Shown here piece by piece: positions 7,484 through 15,768 of a stretch of 26,048 nt of DNA. Below the pieces are notes generated by a model. The model worked only from the letters and a program-made list of their open reading frames with translations, was not told the origin of the DNA and did no database searches. Source of the DNA: Rikenellaceae bacterium UBA1749 (GTDB lineage: Bacteria > Bacteroidota > Bacteroidia > Bacteroidales > Rikenellaceae); assembly GCA_002315675.1 (NCBI GenBank), contig DCHP01000019.1, forward strand, positions 1 through 26,048. Reading direction: 5' to 3'. Positions within the stretch are counted from its first letter, which is position 1, and each line of letters starts with the position of its first letter. The position numbers and the translations under genes are program-made.

Positions 7484-10309
7484 ATGCAGGATATTTTTCT
7501 TAAACGGCATATTGGAGTCGGTGACTCTGAAAACCAACGTTCGATGCTGGATGCGATTGGTGTAAAATCCCTGGATGAACTCATTTCTCAGGTTGTTCCT
7601 TCGGATATAAGACTGAAGGATGATCTTGAACTTCCTAAACCAATGGCAGAATGGCAGTTTGCAGAACATATTCGCTCTCTTGCTGCAAAGAATAGGCCTC
7701 TACGTACTTTAATCGGGATGGGATATTACAGGACAGCATCCCCTGCCGTTATCATGCGTAATATCTTTGAAAATCCCGCTTGGTATACCTCGTATACTCC
7801 ATACCAGGCTGAAATATCTCAAGGCCGTCTTGAGGCTCTTCTGAATTTCCAGACCATGATCATGTCTTTGACGGGCATGGAAATATCAAATTGCTCCCTT
7901 TTGGACGAGGCAACGGCAGCTGCAGAGGCAATGCTAATGATGTTTGCACTCAGAAGCCGTGAGGCACAGAGGGAATGCAGGAATATCCTGTTTGTTGATG
8001 AGAATATCTTTCCTCAGACCCTTGATCTCCTTCTTACCCGTTCTGAACCGCGTGGAATAGAACTTGTAATAGATAATTTTGAGGATTATGAGTTTTCAGG
8101 CAAGGAATTCGGTGCAATTGTACAATATCCTGCGGCTGATGGTAGAATATGCTCTTACATGGATTTTTCAAGCAAATGTCATGAAAATGGTGTTTTTGTT
8201 GCGGCATCCGTGGATCTGCTTGCATTGGCTTTGATACAATCACCGGCATCGTGGGGTGCAGACATTGCTGTGGGATCATCACAGAGGTTTGGTATACCAA
8301 TGGGATTCGGAGGCCCTTCGGCCGGTTTTTTGGCAACAAAAGATGCCTACAAACGTCAGATGCCGGGTAGAATAATAGGAGTTTCTGTGGATCGTCTGGG
8401 AAACAAGGCATTAAGAATGGCTTTGCAGACAAGGGAACAACATATTAAACGTGAAAAAGCCACTTCCAACATATGTACTGCCCAGGCACTGCTTGCCACA
8501 ATGGCCGGAATGTTTGCCGTGTATCACGGACCAGAGGGAATCAGACGTATCGCACTCAATGCCCACAGCTATGCAGCTACGTTTGCCATGGAAATAACAA
8601 AACTTGGGTATAAGGTAAGCTACAGTGATTTCTTTGATACTGTTGAGGTACAGACTCCGTCAGACAGGATCCAGCAGGTTGCACTTGGCAAGGGCTATAA
8701 TCTATGTTATATTTCTGAGAACCTTGTTCGTGTCAGTTTTGATGAATTGTCAATGATTGATGAATTGAATGATGTCATATCTATTTTCGCATCAGCAGCA
8801 TCCAGAGAATTCAACAAAGTAGAAACTGTTGATGAAAAATTGTATTTCTCCTCTCAGTTTCAGAGACAGGATGATATCCTCAACGAGAAGGTTTTCAACT
8901 CATATCATTCAGAAACTGAACTTATGAGGTATATCAAAAAACTTGAACTTCGTGATATTTCACTTGCAAATTCAATGATATCCCTTGGAAGCTGTACCAT
9001 GAAACTGAACCCTGCAGTTACGATGATGCCTCTTTCGCTTGATGGTTTTGCGAATGTCCATCCGTTTGTCCCATCTGATCAGGCGGCGGGATATATGGAG
9101 CTTATTGAAAAGCTTTCCAAATATTTAGCAACAATCACCGGATTTGATGCAGTGACTTTCCAACCAAATTCTGGGGCTGCAGGTGAATATACAGGTCTAA
9201 TGCTGATCAGAGCTTACCATCAGTTAAGATCCGATGAAAAGCGCCGCGTAGTGCTAATTCCTGCATCTGCCCACGGAACAAATCCTGCGTCTGCTGCTAT
9301 GGCAGGCATGGAAGTTGTTGTCACTGCATGCGACTCAAAGGGTAATATTGATGTCGAGGACTGGCGTGAGAAAGCGCAACAGTACTCCGATACTCTTGCC
9401 GGATGTATGATAACATATCCATCCACTCATGGGATATTTGAAAGCAGAATAAGGGAACTGGTAAATATAATTCATGAAAATGGTGGTCAGGTGTACTACG
9501 ATGGCGCAAATATGAATGCGGTTGTCGGTCTTTCTTCACCTGGTTATATTGGTGCAGATGTCTGTCATCTTAATCTTCACAAGACATTTGCGATTCCTCA
9601 TGGTGGCGGTGGACCAGGAGTCGGTGCAGTCTGTACGGCCAGACATCTTTCACCATTGTTGCCTTCTCACTCAATGGTAAAGGCTGGTGGATGTAATGGT
9701 ATCACAGCTGTATCTTCATCTCCGTTCGGCTCAGCAATGATACTTCCAATAACCTATGGATATATACTTATGCTTGGTGCCGATGGTCTGAGAAGAGTGT
9801 CTGAAATGGCGATACTGAATGCCAATTATCTTGCATCCAGATTGAAGGGGCAAATAGATATTGTCTATTCTGGGGAGACAGGAAGAGTAGGGCATGAAAC
9901 AATTCTTGATTATCGCAGATTGCGTGTTGATACCGGTGCGGAATGTGGTGATGTTGCGAGAAGACTTATGGACTTCGGTTTCCACGCTCCAACTTTAAGT
10001 TTTCCAGTTCATGACACTCTGATGGTTGAACCCACGGAAAGTGAGAGTAAGGATGAAATTGACAGATTCGCAGATGCTTTGCTGAAAATCAAGTCTGAAT
10101 GCGAGAATAATGTCGAAATAGTGAAAAATGCTCCATATACTGCATCTGAAATTGCATCAGATGACTGGAAATATGATTTTTCCCGTAGTGAGGCAGCGTA
10201 CCCGCTTCCTTGGATCAGGGAGTTCAAGTTCTGGCCTTATGTTACAAAAATTGACAATGGCTATGGTGACAGGAACCTTATCCCAACATCCGAGGCTCTG
10301 GAAAATTAA
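7484..10309 (+). CDS. gcvP: Glycine dehydrogenase (decarboxylating), P-protein of glycine cleavage system
   Basis: P-protein is the PLP enzyme that decarboxylates glycine and passes the aminomethyl group to the lipoyl arm of H-protein. The 941 residues correspond to the single-chain form with both the N- and C-terminal aminotransferase-like halves (the split GcvPA/GcvPB form would be two genes). The PLP-lysine is K700 in HLNLHKTFAIPHGGGGPG. Other hallmarks are IGMGYYRTASPAVI near residue 78, YTPYQAEISQGRLEAL, SLGSCTMKLNP near 506 and SAHGTNPASAAMAGM. No gcvT, gcvH or lpd lies in the window, so the other glycine-cleavage proteins are encoded elsewhere. It is transcribed alone from the promoter at 7397-7427. 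Confidence 0.98.
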   Translation: MQDIFLKRHIGVGDSENQRSMLDAIGVKSLDELISQVVPSDIRLKDDLELPKPMAEWQFAEHIRSLAAKNRPLRTLIGMGYYRTASPAVIMRNIFENPAWYTSYTPYQAEISQGRLEALLNFQTMIMSLTGMEISNCSLLDEATAAAEAMLMMFALRSREAQRECRNILFVDENIFPQTLDLLLTRSEPRGIELVIDNFEDYEFSGKEFGAIVQYPAADGRICSYMDFSSKCHENGVFVAASVDLLALALIQSPASWGADIAVGSSQRFGIPMGFGGPSAGFLATKDAYKRQMPGRIIGVSVDRLGNKALRMALQTREQHIKREKATSNICTAQALLATMAGMFAVYHGPEGIRRIALNAHSYAATFAMEITKLGYKVSYSDFFDTVEVQTPSDRIQQVALGKGYNLCYISENLVRVSFDELSMIDELNDVISIFASAASREFNKVETVDEKLYFSSQFQRQDDILNEKVFNSYHSETELMRYIKKLELRDISLANSMISLGSCTMKLNPAVTMMPLSLDGFANVHPFVPSDQAAGYMELIEKLSKYLATITGFDAVTFQPNSGAAGEYTGLMLIRAYHQLRSDEKRRVVLIPASAHGTNPASAAMAGMEVVVTACDSKGNIDVEDWREKAQQYSDTLAGCMITYPSTHGIFESRIRELVNIIHENGGQVYYDGANMNAVVGLSSPGYIGADVCHLNLHKTFAIPHGGGGPGVGAVCTARHLSPLLPSHSMVKAGGCNGITAVSSSPFGSAMILPITYGYILMLGADGLRRVSEMAILNANYLASRLKGQIDIVYSGETGRVGHETILDYRRLRVDTGAECGDVARRLMDFGFHAPTLSFPVHDTLMVEPTESESKDEIDRFADALLKIKSECENNVEIVKNAPYTASEIASDDWKYDFSRSEAAYPLPWIREFKFWPYVTKIDNGYGDRNLIPTSEALEN

Positions 10310-10322
10310 TGGCATACACTTT

Positions 10323-10383
10323 GCAAATAAACAATTCATATCCGCAAATAACAATACATGACATGTGTAGAGAATACATGACA
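10323..10383. repeat. Two pairs of short direct repeats upstream of slyD
   Basis: GCAAATAAACAAT (10323-10335) recurs as GCAAATAACAAT (10344-10355), 21 bases on. AATACATGACA recurs exactly at 10353-10363 and 10373-10383, 20 bases apart. Both periods are close to two DNA helical turns, which would suit a protein-binding array. The rest of the 193-base gcvP-slyD gap holds a 7-bp hairpin (AATATGC 10435-10441 with GCATATT 10449-10455) and no perfect -7 element. The nearest is AAaaTTTG at 10462-10469. Confidence 0.4.
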
Positions 10384-10502
10384 GATGTTGACAATCTTAT
10401 TTTCGTGGTGTGAATGACGCTGTATGGACGAAGTAATATGCTAATATGGCATATTGATAGTAAAATTTGATATAAACTAGATTAATATTTTATTACAAGA
10501 CA

Positions 10503-11069
10503 ATGATTATTGGAAATGAAAAATTTGTAGGTATAACCTACGTTCTTACCGTTGATGGAAAAGTTGAAGATCAGGCAACTGCTGAGCGCCCTCTTGAATT
10601 CCTGTTTGGAATGGGGATGCTTCTTCCTAAGTTTGAAGAGTATCTGCTTGGTAAAACAACAGGTGATACATTTAAATTTACACTTTCTCCAGCTGAAGGC
10701 TATGGGGAAAGAAATGAGGGAAATGTTGTGGATCTTCCAAAGGAAATATTCATGGTTGATGGCAAAGTAGTGTCAGATGCACTTCAGATAGGAACTATTC
10801 TTCCAATGGCAGATTCTGCCGGAAATCAACTTATGGGTAAGGTCGTTGGTGTCAAGGATGAGGCAATAACTATGGATTTCAATCACCCAATGGCCGGCAA
10901 GACCCTTAACTTCGAAGGAACAATTGTTACGGTGCGTGATGCAACTGAACAGGATAATGCACGCTTCTTCGGTGGTGGCGGTGGCTGTGGATGCAATTGC
11001 GGCGGTGATAGTGGATGCCTGGAAGGCTGCTCATGCGGTGATGGCTGCAAGTGTGGCGGTTGCGAATAG
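10503..11069 (+). CDS. slyD: SlyD-type FKBP peptidyl-prolyl isomerase with Cys-rich metal-binding tail
   Basis: This is a cytoplasmic proline isomerase and chaperone of the SlyD family. Members bind Ni/Zn and assist metalloenzyme maturation in other bacteria. The FKBP core is split by the insert-in-flap domain at about residues 70-120 (LPKEIF through VVGVKDEAITMDFNHPMAG). Active-site landmarks are FLFGMGMLLPKFEEYLLGK and SPAEGYGER. The last 27 residues are Gly/Cys-rich, with nine cysteines and no His, whereas E. coli SlyD has a His/Cys/Asp-rich tail. No signal peptide is present. The stop codon lies 5 bases before the next gene, so the two are probably co-transcribed. Confidence 0.92.
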   Translation: MIIGNEKFVGITYVLTVDGKVEDQATAERPLEFLFGMGMLLPKFEEYLLGKTTGDTFKFTLSPAEGYGERNEGNVVDLPKEIFMVDGKVVSDALQIGTILPMADSAGNQLMGKVVGVKDEAITMDFNHPMAGKTLNFEGTIVTVRDATEQDNARFFGGGGGCGCNCGGDSGCLEGCSCGDGCKCGGCE

Positions 11070-11074
11070 TTCAG

Positions 11075-12112
11075 ATGAAAAGAATACTTCACATTGTATT
11101 TTGTCTCCTTGTGCTTTCGAATTCAGTGATGGCACAGGGAGTTCAATATTTTCAAGGTGACGTATATGATGCTTTGCTTGAGGCCAAGAAACAGAAGAAA
11201 CTTCTTCTTGTTGAATGCTATGCGGGCTGGAACTACAAGTCAAGATGGATGAATGAAATGATGAATGGTTCCAGTAAGGTTCTTGATTTCTTTTCAAGCA
11301 ATGTTGTTGTATGGCAGATAGATACAAGTACACCTGGTGGTGCGAAATTCGCGGTTGACTATCAGGTTACGGATTATCCCAGTATCTTTATATTCAACCA
11401 GTCCGGAGTTGTAATCAATAAAATTGATAAAGCAATGGAACCGGATGAGTTTATCAATACCATAGAGGATGATATCTTTGCTCTTGATGGCAAGAATCTA
11501 TGGAAAGTGGAACAACTTGAAAAATTTGCGAGTTCAGGAGATAAAGAGGGTGCAGACAGGGTCTTCACGGAGTATTCCCAGAAACTTGGCAAAGAACACC
11601 TGATGAAGCCATCCAACAGGTGGGTATTCCAGAACAGGACAATAACCTATTATTACTCAACGGCATTTGATTTTGTCCTTGAAAACCGGAAAGAGATATC
11701 CAAGAATCCCTCTGACAGTATATTTTTCTATGGAGTCGTGCATGATGTCATGCATGATTTCTTCATGGAATCCTTGCTCTCATCAAGTATTTCTGATACG
11801 GCGAAACTTCAGAGAATAGCTCAGTTTACCCTGACAATCCTACCTGTGGATGATCCTGTCAACCTGTTTCCTGCTGTTATCAAATCATATATCATGAAGG
11901 ATTACGATTTGTATATATCATCTCTTGAAAAATTGATATCATCGATGCCTGAACATGAAGGACCAAAACTTGCATGTACACTTTCCTTTATTTCAGAAGT
12001 TGGAACTAATTCACAGAAAGCTGCTGCAAAAGCGATATTATTGCAGCAGATTCAGATGTCGACAAATTCATCGATATCAGCATCGCTTGAGATTTTGTAT
12101 AATAGCTTGTAG
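11075..12112 (+). CDS. Exported thioredoxin-fold protein lacking the CxxC motif
   Basis: This 345-residue protein has a signal peptide (MKRILHIVFCLLVLSNSVMAQ, cleavage near residue 20) and a thioredoxin-like domain at about residues 30-135. The landmark Trp (W52 in AGWNYKSRW) and the cis-Pro loop (DYPSIFIF, P102) are present. The positions of the redox CxxC are N53-Y-K-S56, so it cannot act as a dithiol oxidoreductase at that site. The C-terminal 200 residues are helical and match no family I know. A longer in-frame start at 11051 exists but would bury the signal peptide and overlap slyD, so ATG 11075 is chosen. It follows slyD by 5 bases and ends inside the pheT promoter. Confidence 0.85.
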   Translation: MKRILHIVFCLLVLSNSVMAQGVQYFQGDVYDALLEAKKQKKLLLVECYAGWNYKSRWMNEMMNGSSKVLDFFSSNVVVWQIDTSTPGGAKFAVDYQVTDYPSIFIFNQSGVVINKIDKAMEPDEFINTIEDDIFALDGKNLWKVEQLEKFASSGDKEGADRVFTEYSQKLGKEHLMKPSNRWVFQNRTITYYYSTAFDFVLENRKEISKNPSDSIFFYGVVHDVMHDFFMESLLSSSISDTAKLQRIAQFTLTILPVDDPVNLFPAVIKSYIMKDYDLYISSLEKLISSMPEHEGPKLACTLSFISEVGTNSQKAAAKAILLQQIQMSTNSSISASLEILYNSL

Positions 12113-12137
12113 TTTCTTACTAAATAAACTATCTTTG
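12106..12137 (+). promoter_or_regulatory. pheT promoter
   Basis: CTTG at 12106-12109 and TAtcTTTG at 12130-12137 are spaced 20 bases apart, a near-perfect Bacteroidetes promoter. The -33 box overlaps the stop codon of the preceding gene. The leader to the pheT ATG is about 15-20 bases, too short for a T-box or an attenuator. Confidence 0.65.
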
Positions 12138-12157
12138 CAAATTAAAAAATTATAATC

Positions 12158-14608
12158 ATGACTATATCATATAAATGGTTGAAAGATTATGTAAAGACCG
12201 ATCTTTCAGCTGAAGAGGTAGCCAGAATCCTGACTCAAATAGGTCTGGAAGTTGAAGGTTTTATTACTAAGGAAGCAGTGCCCGGCTCGCTGGAGGGTCT
12301 TGTCGTTGCTCAAGTCCTCGAATGTGAAAATCATCCTGATTCTGACCATCTTCATATTACAAAAGTTGATACAGGTAAAGAACAACTTCAGGTTGTTTGT
12401 GGTGCTCCGAATGTAGCTGCCGGAGAAAAAGTTGTTCTGGCAACAGTAGGTGCTACATTATATCCTACTTCAGGGGAAGGTCCAATTAAAATCAAGAAGT
12501 CAAAAATCCGTGGTACTGAAAGTTTCGGAATGCTTTGTGCTGAAGATGAGATAGGTATCGGAAATAGTCATGATGGCATTATACTTCTTCCAAAAGATGC
12601 AGTTGTAGGGACTCCAGCATGTGATTACTATAACCTTCAGAGTGAAGTCGTCATGGAGATAGGCCTGACACCAAACAGAGTTGACGGTGCATCCGTGTAT
12701 GGTATTGCAAGGGACTTTGCTGCATATCTTCAGTCTACAGGAGTGGATGTCAAAGCATCTCTTCCTCAGGTTCCTGAAGTGAAGAAGGACAATGATGCAT
12801 TATCTATTAAGGTTGACGTCCAGTCTCCTTCTGCAGCTCCGAGATATATGGGGGTTACAATGACTGATCTTAAAATTGCCCCATCTCCTGACTGGATGCA
12901 GGAACGTTTGAGAGCGGTAGGTGTCAATCCAAAGAATAATCTTGTTGATATTACAAACTTTGTACTTTTTGAATGCGGTCAACCACTGCATGCATTTGAT
13001 GCCTCAAAGATAAAAGGTAACAAGATTGTTGTCAGACAGGCAGTTGAAGGTGAACCATTCAAGACTCTGGATGGTGTCGATCGAAAACTTTCTGCTAATG
13101 ACCTTATGATTTGCAATGCAGAGGAGCCTATGTGTCTTGCCGGTGTGTTTGGTGGTATTGAATCAGGTGTATCAGATTCTACAACAAGCGTATTTATTGA
13201 AAGTGCATATTTCAATCCTGTCACGGTACGTAAGAGTGCAAAACGCCATGGCCTGTCAACGGATGCCTCATTCCGCTTTGAAAGGGGAGTGGATCCGAAC
13301 ATGGCACCATATGCACTTGCAAGATGTGTACAATTAATGAAGGATCTTGCCGGAGGTAAGGTCAGTTCAGATGTCCAGGATATATATCCAGTCAAGATTG
13401 AGAATTTCAAGGTGGAAATTTCCCTTTCAAGGATAAATGCCTTGATTGGAAAGACTCTTCCAAAGGATATGGTTATGTCAATTCTCCATGGTCTTGAAAT
13501 GGAAATTCTTGAAGATAATGGTGACAGACTTCTACTTTCCATCCCTCCATATCGCGTTGATGTTCAGAGAGAAGTTGATGTCGCTGAAGATATTCTAAGG
13601 ATATACGGATACAACAACATTGAAAATCCGAAAGGTATCAAACTCTCAATCAACTATGATACACCAAAGAGCAATGAAAAGATGATCAGTGTAATCTCTG
13701 AACTTCTAACATCTCTCGGATGTAATGAAATTATGAGCAACTCACTGACAAAATCCTCTTATTATAAGGATTCTAAAACATTTCCGGAAACTTCACTTGT
13801 CCGTATCATGAATCCGCTCAGTTCAGATCTGGATGTAATGCGTCAGACATTGATGTTCAATTCCCTAGAGGCTGTTTCGCTTAATATAAATCGTAAACAG
13901 GATATCCTGAGAATGTATGAATTCGGTAATTGCTACCAGTATATGGGAGAAGGTGAGGGTGTAAAGAAATATAAGGAAGGAATGCGTCTCTCAATTGTTG
14001 TTTCTGGTGAGGAATCCATTCCATCATGGAGAATGAAGGAGGCGAAATGTAATTTCTATACACTGAAGGAACTTGTTGAAAAAACATTAAGCAGAATAGG
14101 AATAAATATATACGAAGGCGAATGGAAACCATCTGCAAACGATCTTTTTGCTGAAGGTGTTGAATATGTAATGCGTGGTAATGCGCTGATGAATATTGGA
14201 GTGGTCTCAGGTGCCGTCCGTCATATGTTTGATATCAAGCAACCTGTTTTCTATGCTGAAATAGATGTTGATCGTCTGTTCAAAGCCCAGCAGACAGTAA
14301 AGGTCAAGGCTCAGGATCTTCTGAAGTTCCATCCTGTACGCAGGGATCTTGCCCTTCTTGTAAATAAGGATGTTGATTTCGTTTCACTTCGCAGTGCTGC
14401 TTGCAAGACCGAAAAGAAACTACTAAAACAGGTTCTTCTTTTTGATGTATACGAGGGTGACAAACTTCCTGAAGGAAAGAAATCATATGCACTTGGCTTT
14501 GTGCTTGAGGATGAAACAAAAACACTTACAGATAAGGATATCGAGAAAGTGATGTCGAATATCTCATCCTCCCTGACTAAACTTTGCGGCGCAGAAGTTA
14601 GAGGCTAA
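12158..14608 (+). CDS. pheT: Phenylalanyl-tRNA synthetase beta subunit
   Basis: PheT pairs with PheS to charge tRNA-Phe in the cytoplasm. The 816 residues carry, in order, the N-terminal core (MTISYKWLKDYV), the EMAP/OB tRNA-binding domain at about 40-155 (VAQVLECENHPDSDHLHITKV), the B3/4 editing domain near 210-390 (ITNFVLFECGQPLHAFD, FRFERGVD), the B5 domain near 410-490, the catalytic-like core, and the FDX-ACB anticodon-binding domain at about 720-816 (KFHPVRRDLALLV). The length is normal. pheS is not adjacent, as often in Bacteroidetes. The gene has its own promoter and an intrinsic terminator. Confidence 0.98.
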   Translation: MTISYKWLKDYVKTDLSAEEVARILTQIGLEVEGFITKEAVPGSLEGLVVAQVLECENHPDSDHLHITKVDTGKEQLQVVCGAPNVAAGEKVVLATVGATLYPTSGEGPIKIKKSKIRGTESFGMLCAEDEIGIGNSHDGIILLPKDAVVGTPACDYYNLQSEVVMEIGLTPNRVDGASVYGIARDFAAYLQSTGVDVKASLPQVPEVKKDNDALSIKVDVQSPSAAPRYMGVTMTDLKIAPSPDWMQERLRAVGVNPKNNLVDITNFVLFECGQPLHAFDASKIKGNKIVVRQAVEGEPFKTLDGVDRKLSANDLMICNAEEPMCLAGVFGGIESGVSDSTTSVFIESAYFNPVTVRKSAKRHGLSTDASFRFERGVDPNMAPYALARCVQLMKDLAGGKVSSDVQDIYPVKIENFKVEISLSRINALIGKTLPKDMVMSILHGLEMEILEDNGDRLLLSIPPYRVDVQREVDVAEDILRIYGYNNIENPKGIKLSINYDTPKSNEKMISVISELLTSLGCNEIMSNSLTKSSYYKDSKTFPETSLVRIMNPLSSDLDVMRQTLMFNSLEAVSLNINRKQDILRMYEFGNCYQYMGEGEGVKKYKEGMRLSIVVSGEESIPSWRMKEAKCNFYTLKELVEKTLSRIGINIYEGEWKPSANDLFAEGVEYVMRGNALMNIGVVSGAVRHMFDIKQPVFYAEIDVDRLFKAQQTVKVKAQDLLKFHPVRRDLALLVNKDVDFVSLRSAACKTEKKLLKQVLLFDVYEGDKLPEGKKSYALGFVLEDETKTLTDKDIEKVMSNISSSLTKLCGAEVRG

Positions 14609-14629
14609 TAGATGATCGTAGAAGAAAAG

Positions 14630-14667
14630 TGGGGAAATGCTTTATCATGTTTCCCCATTTTTGTTTT
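14630..14667 (+). terminator. Intrinsic terminator after pheT
   Basis: TGGGGAAA (14630-14637) pairs with TTTCCCCA (14650-14657) and is followed by TTTTTGTTTT, a standard stem plus T-tract, 22 bases after the pheT stop codon. Confidence 0.85.
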
Positions 14668-14744
14668 AACCGATTGTCCTTTCATTATGCTGCTCTCAAA
14701 ATAAAGCAGACGCGGGGGTAGAATAAGATTATTGCTTTTGAGTA

Positions 14745-14820
14745 CTTGAAAAGTCCCAATATTGTGAAACCCCACAATACGGAGGCCTGTACCAATTGTA
14801 GAAACAACAATTTTTTTTAA
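14745..14820 (+). ncRNA. Possible small RNA or leader with two hairpins and a T8 run
   Basis: Between the pheT terminator and the GNAT gene lie TATTGTG/CACAATA (14760-14766 with 14773-14779) and AATTGT/ACAATT (14795-14800 with about 14806-14811), the latter followed by a T8 run. A third weak stem CTTTT/AAAAG precedes them. This looks like the 3' end of a short transcript, but no clear promoter is seen upstream apart from a weak TAtgCTGC, and I recognise no RNA family. The 5' end is a guess. Confidence 0.25.
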
Positions 14821-14821
14821 G

Positions 14822-14829
14822 TAGATTTG
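14822..14829 (+). promoter_or_regulatory. -7 promoter element of the GNAT-Dabb gene
   Basis: TAgaTTTG is an exact -7 match 17 bases before the ATG at 14847. No good -33 box lies at 19-21 bases. It sits directly after the T8 run of the preceding hairpin. Confidence 0.5.
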
Positions 14830-14846
14830 TCTTTGAAAATATAGTT

Positions 14847-15695
14847 ATGGATATTAGAATTGTAGATGCTAAAATAGGTGATGCGGATTTTATTGCAAAA
14901 TGTGTATTGGCTGCCATTCAGAAGTATGATTTTGTATCCTGTTTTGATTCTGATGATCCATTCAATATTTCCATTTTGAATAAATCCAGACAACCTGATA
15001 CAATTTTTTCATATAGAAATACGAGAATAGCTTTTTGTGACGGGAATCCTGTCGGCAGCATAGTCTCATATCCCGGGACAATTTATAAGGAAGCAAGGCG
15101 TAGAACATTTGAGAGCAGTTTAGCGCGTGAATCAGATATGGAATGCAATGAAGATGAATACTATCTTGATTCCATGGCGGTAATTCCTCAGGCAAGACAT
15201 CTTGGTCTTGGTAAACTCCTTATGACTGATGCAATCAGGCGTGGAATGGATAAAGGATTCAAGAAGTTCTCATTGATAGTTCTCGACCGACCCGATCATG
15301 AGCATCTTAAAGGTTATTATTCGTCTCTCGGCTTTCAGCCGCTGAATGATATTGCGTTTTTAGGTGAAAAGTACACCAGAATGGTGATGGATAGGATTTA
15401 CAAACATTATGTAATGTGGAAGTTTATGGGTGATGAAACTCAAAGGACGGAATCTGCATTATGGATGAAAGAATACCTTGAGGCTCTCCCTGGTATTATC
15501 CCTGGTCTTTTGTCAGCAAAGGTACTTTTAGGGACTGACAAGATGCAGAACTACGATGCTCTTCTTGAAAGCTCGTTTGCCGGAGAAGAATCTCTCTCTT
15601 CATACAAGGTTCATCCCGAGCATGTGAAAGTCAGTGAATATTGCAAGAATGCAAGGGAGTCGCGTACATCATTTGATGCGTGGTCGGAAATATGA
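14847..15695 (+). CDS. GNAT N-acetyltransferase fused to a C-terminal Dabb domain
   Basis: The 282-residue protein has two domains. Residues 1-180 form a GNAT acetyltransferase. Acetyl-CoA-binding motif A is VIPQARHLGLGKLLMTDAI at 112-130, preceded by the substrate strand YLDSMA and followed by YYSSLGF at 157-163. Residues 186-280 match a Dabb (stress-responsive alpha/beta barrel) domain. It opens with YKHYVMWKF, continues with LEALPGIIPG and NYDALLESSF, and ends with SYKVHPEHVKV and SFDAW, the usual Dabb landmarks in the usual order. Dabb proteins are normally stand-alone homologues of about 100 residues. The acceptor substrate is unknown. It is a single gene with its own -7 element and a terminator overlapping the converging glycosyltransferase gene. 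Confidence 0.85.
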   Translation: MDIRIVDAKIGDADFIAKCVLAAIQKYDFVSCFDSDDPFNISILNKSRQPDTIFSYRNTRIAFCDGNPVGSIVSYPGTIYKEARRRTFESSLARESDMECNEDEYYLDSMAVIPQARHLGLGKLLMTDAIRRGMDKGFKKFSLIVLDRPDHEHLKGYYSSLGFQPLNDIAFLGEKYTRMVMDRIYKHYVMWKFMGDETQRTESALWMKEYLEALPGIIPGLLSAKVLLGTDKMQNYDALLESSFAGEESLSSYKVHPEHVKVSEYCKNARESRTSFDAWSEI

Positions 15696-15740
15696 TACAT
15701 GAACCATCCTCACACCAGGTCTCAACTGGAAAATGGGACC

Positions 15741-15768
15741 AAAAGTCATTTCCGAAAAATGGCTTTTT
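15741..15768. terminator. Bidirectional terminator overlapping the end of the glycosyltransferase gene
   Basis: AAAAGTCATTT (15741-15751) pairs with AAATGGCTTTT (15757-15767) with one G-T wobble and a 5-base loop. Runs of T flank it on both strands. It serves the GNAT-Dabb gene and the converging glycosyltransferase gene, whose last codons and stop (15746-15748) lie inside the stem. Confidence 0.75.

Noticed and set aside
12138..12157. T-box or attenuator before pheT
   Set aside because: Only about 20 bases separate the promoter from the ATG, leaving no room for such a structure.
12979..13542. 187-codon - strand open frame over pheT
   Set aside because: It is antisense to conserved B3/4 and B5 domains of pheT and matches no known family.
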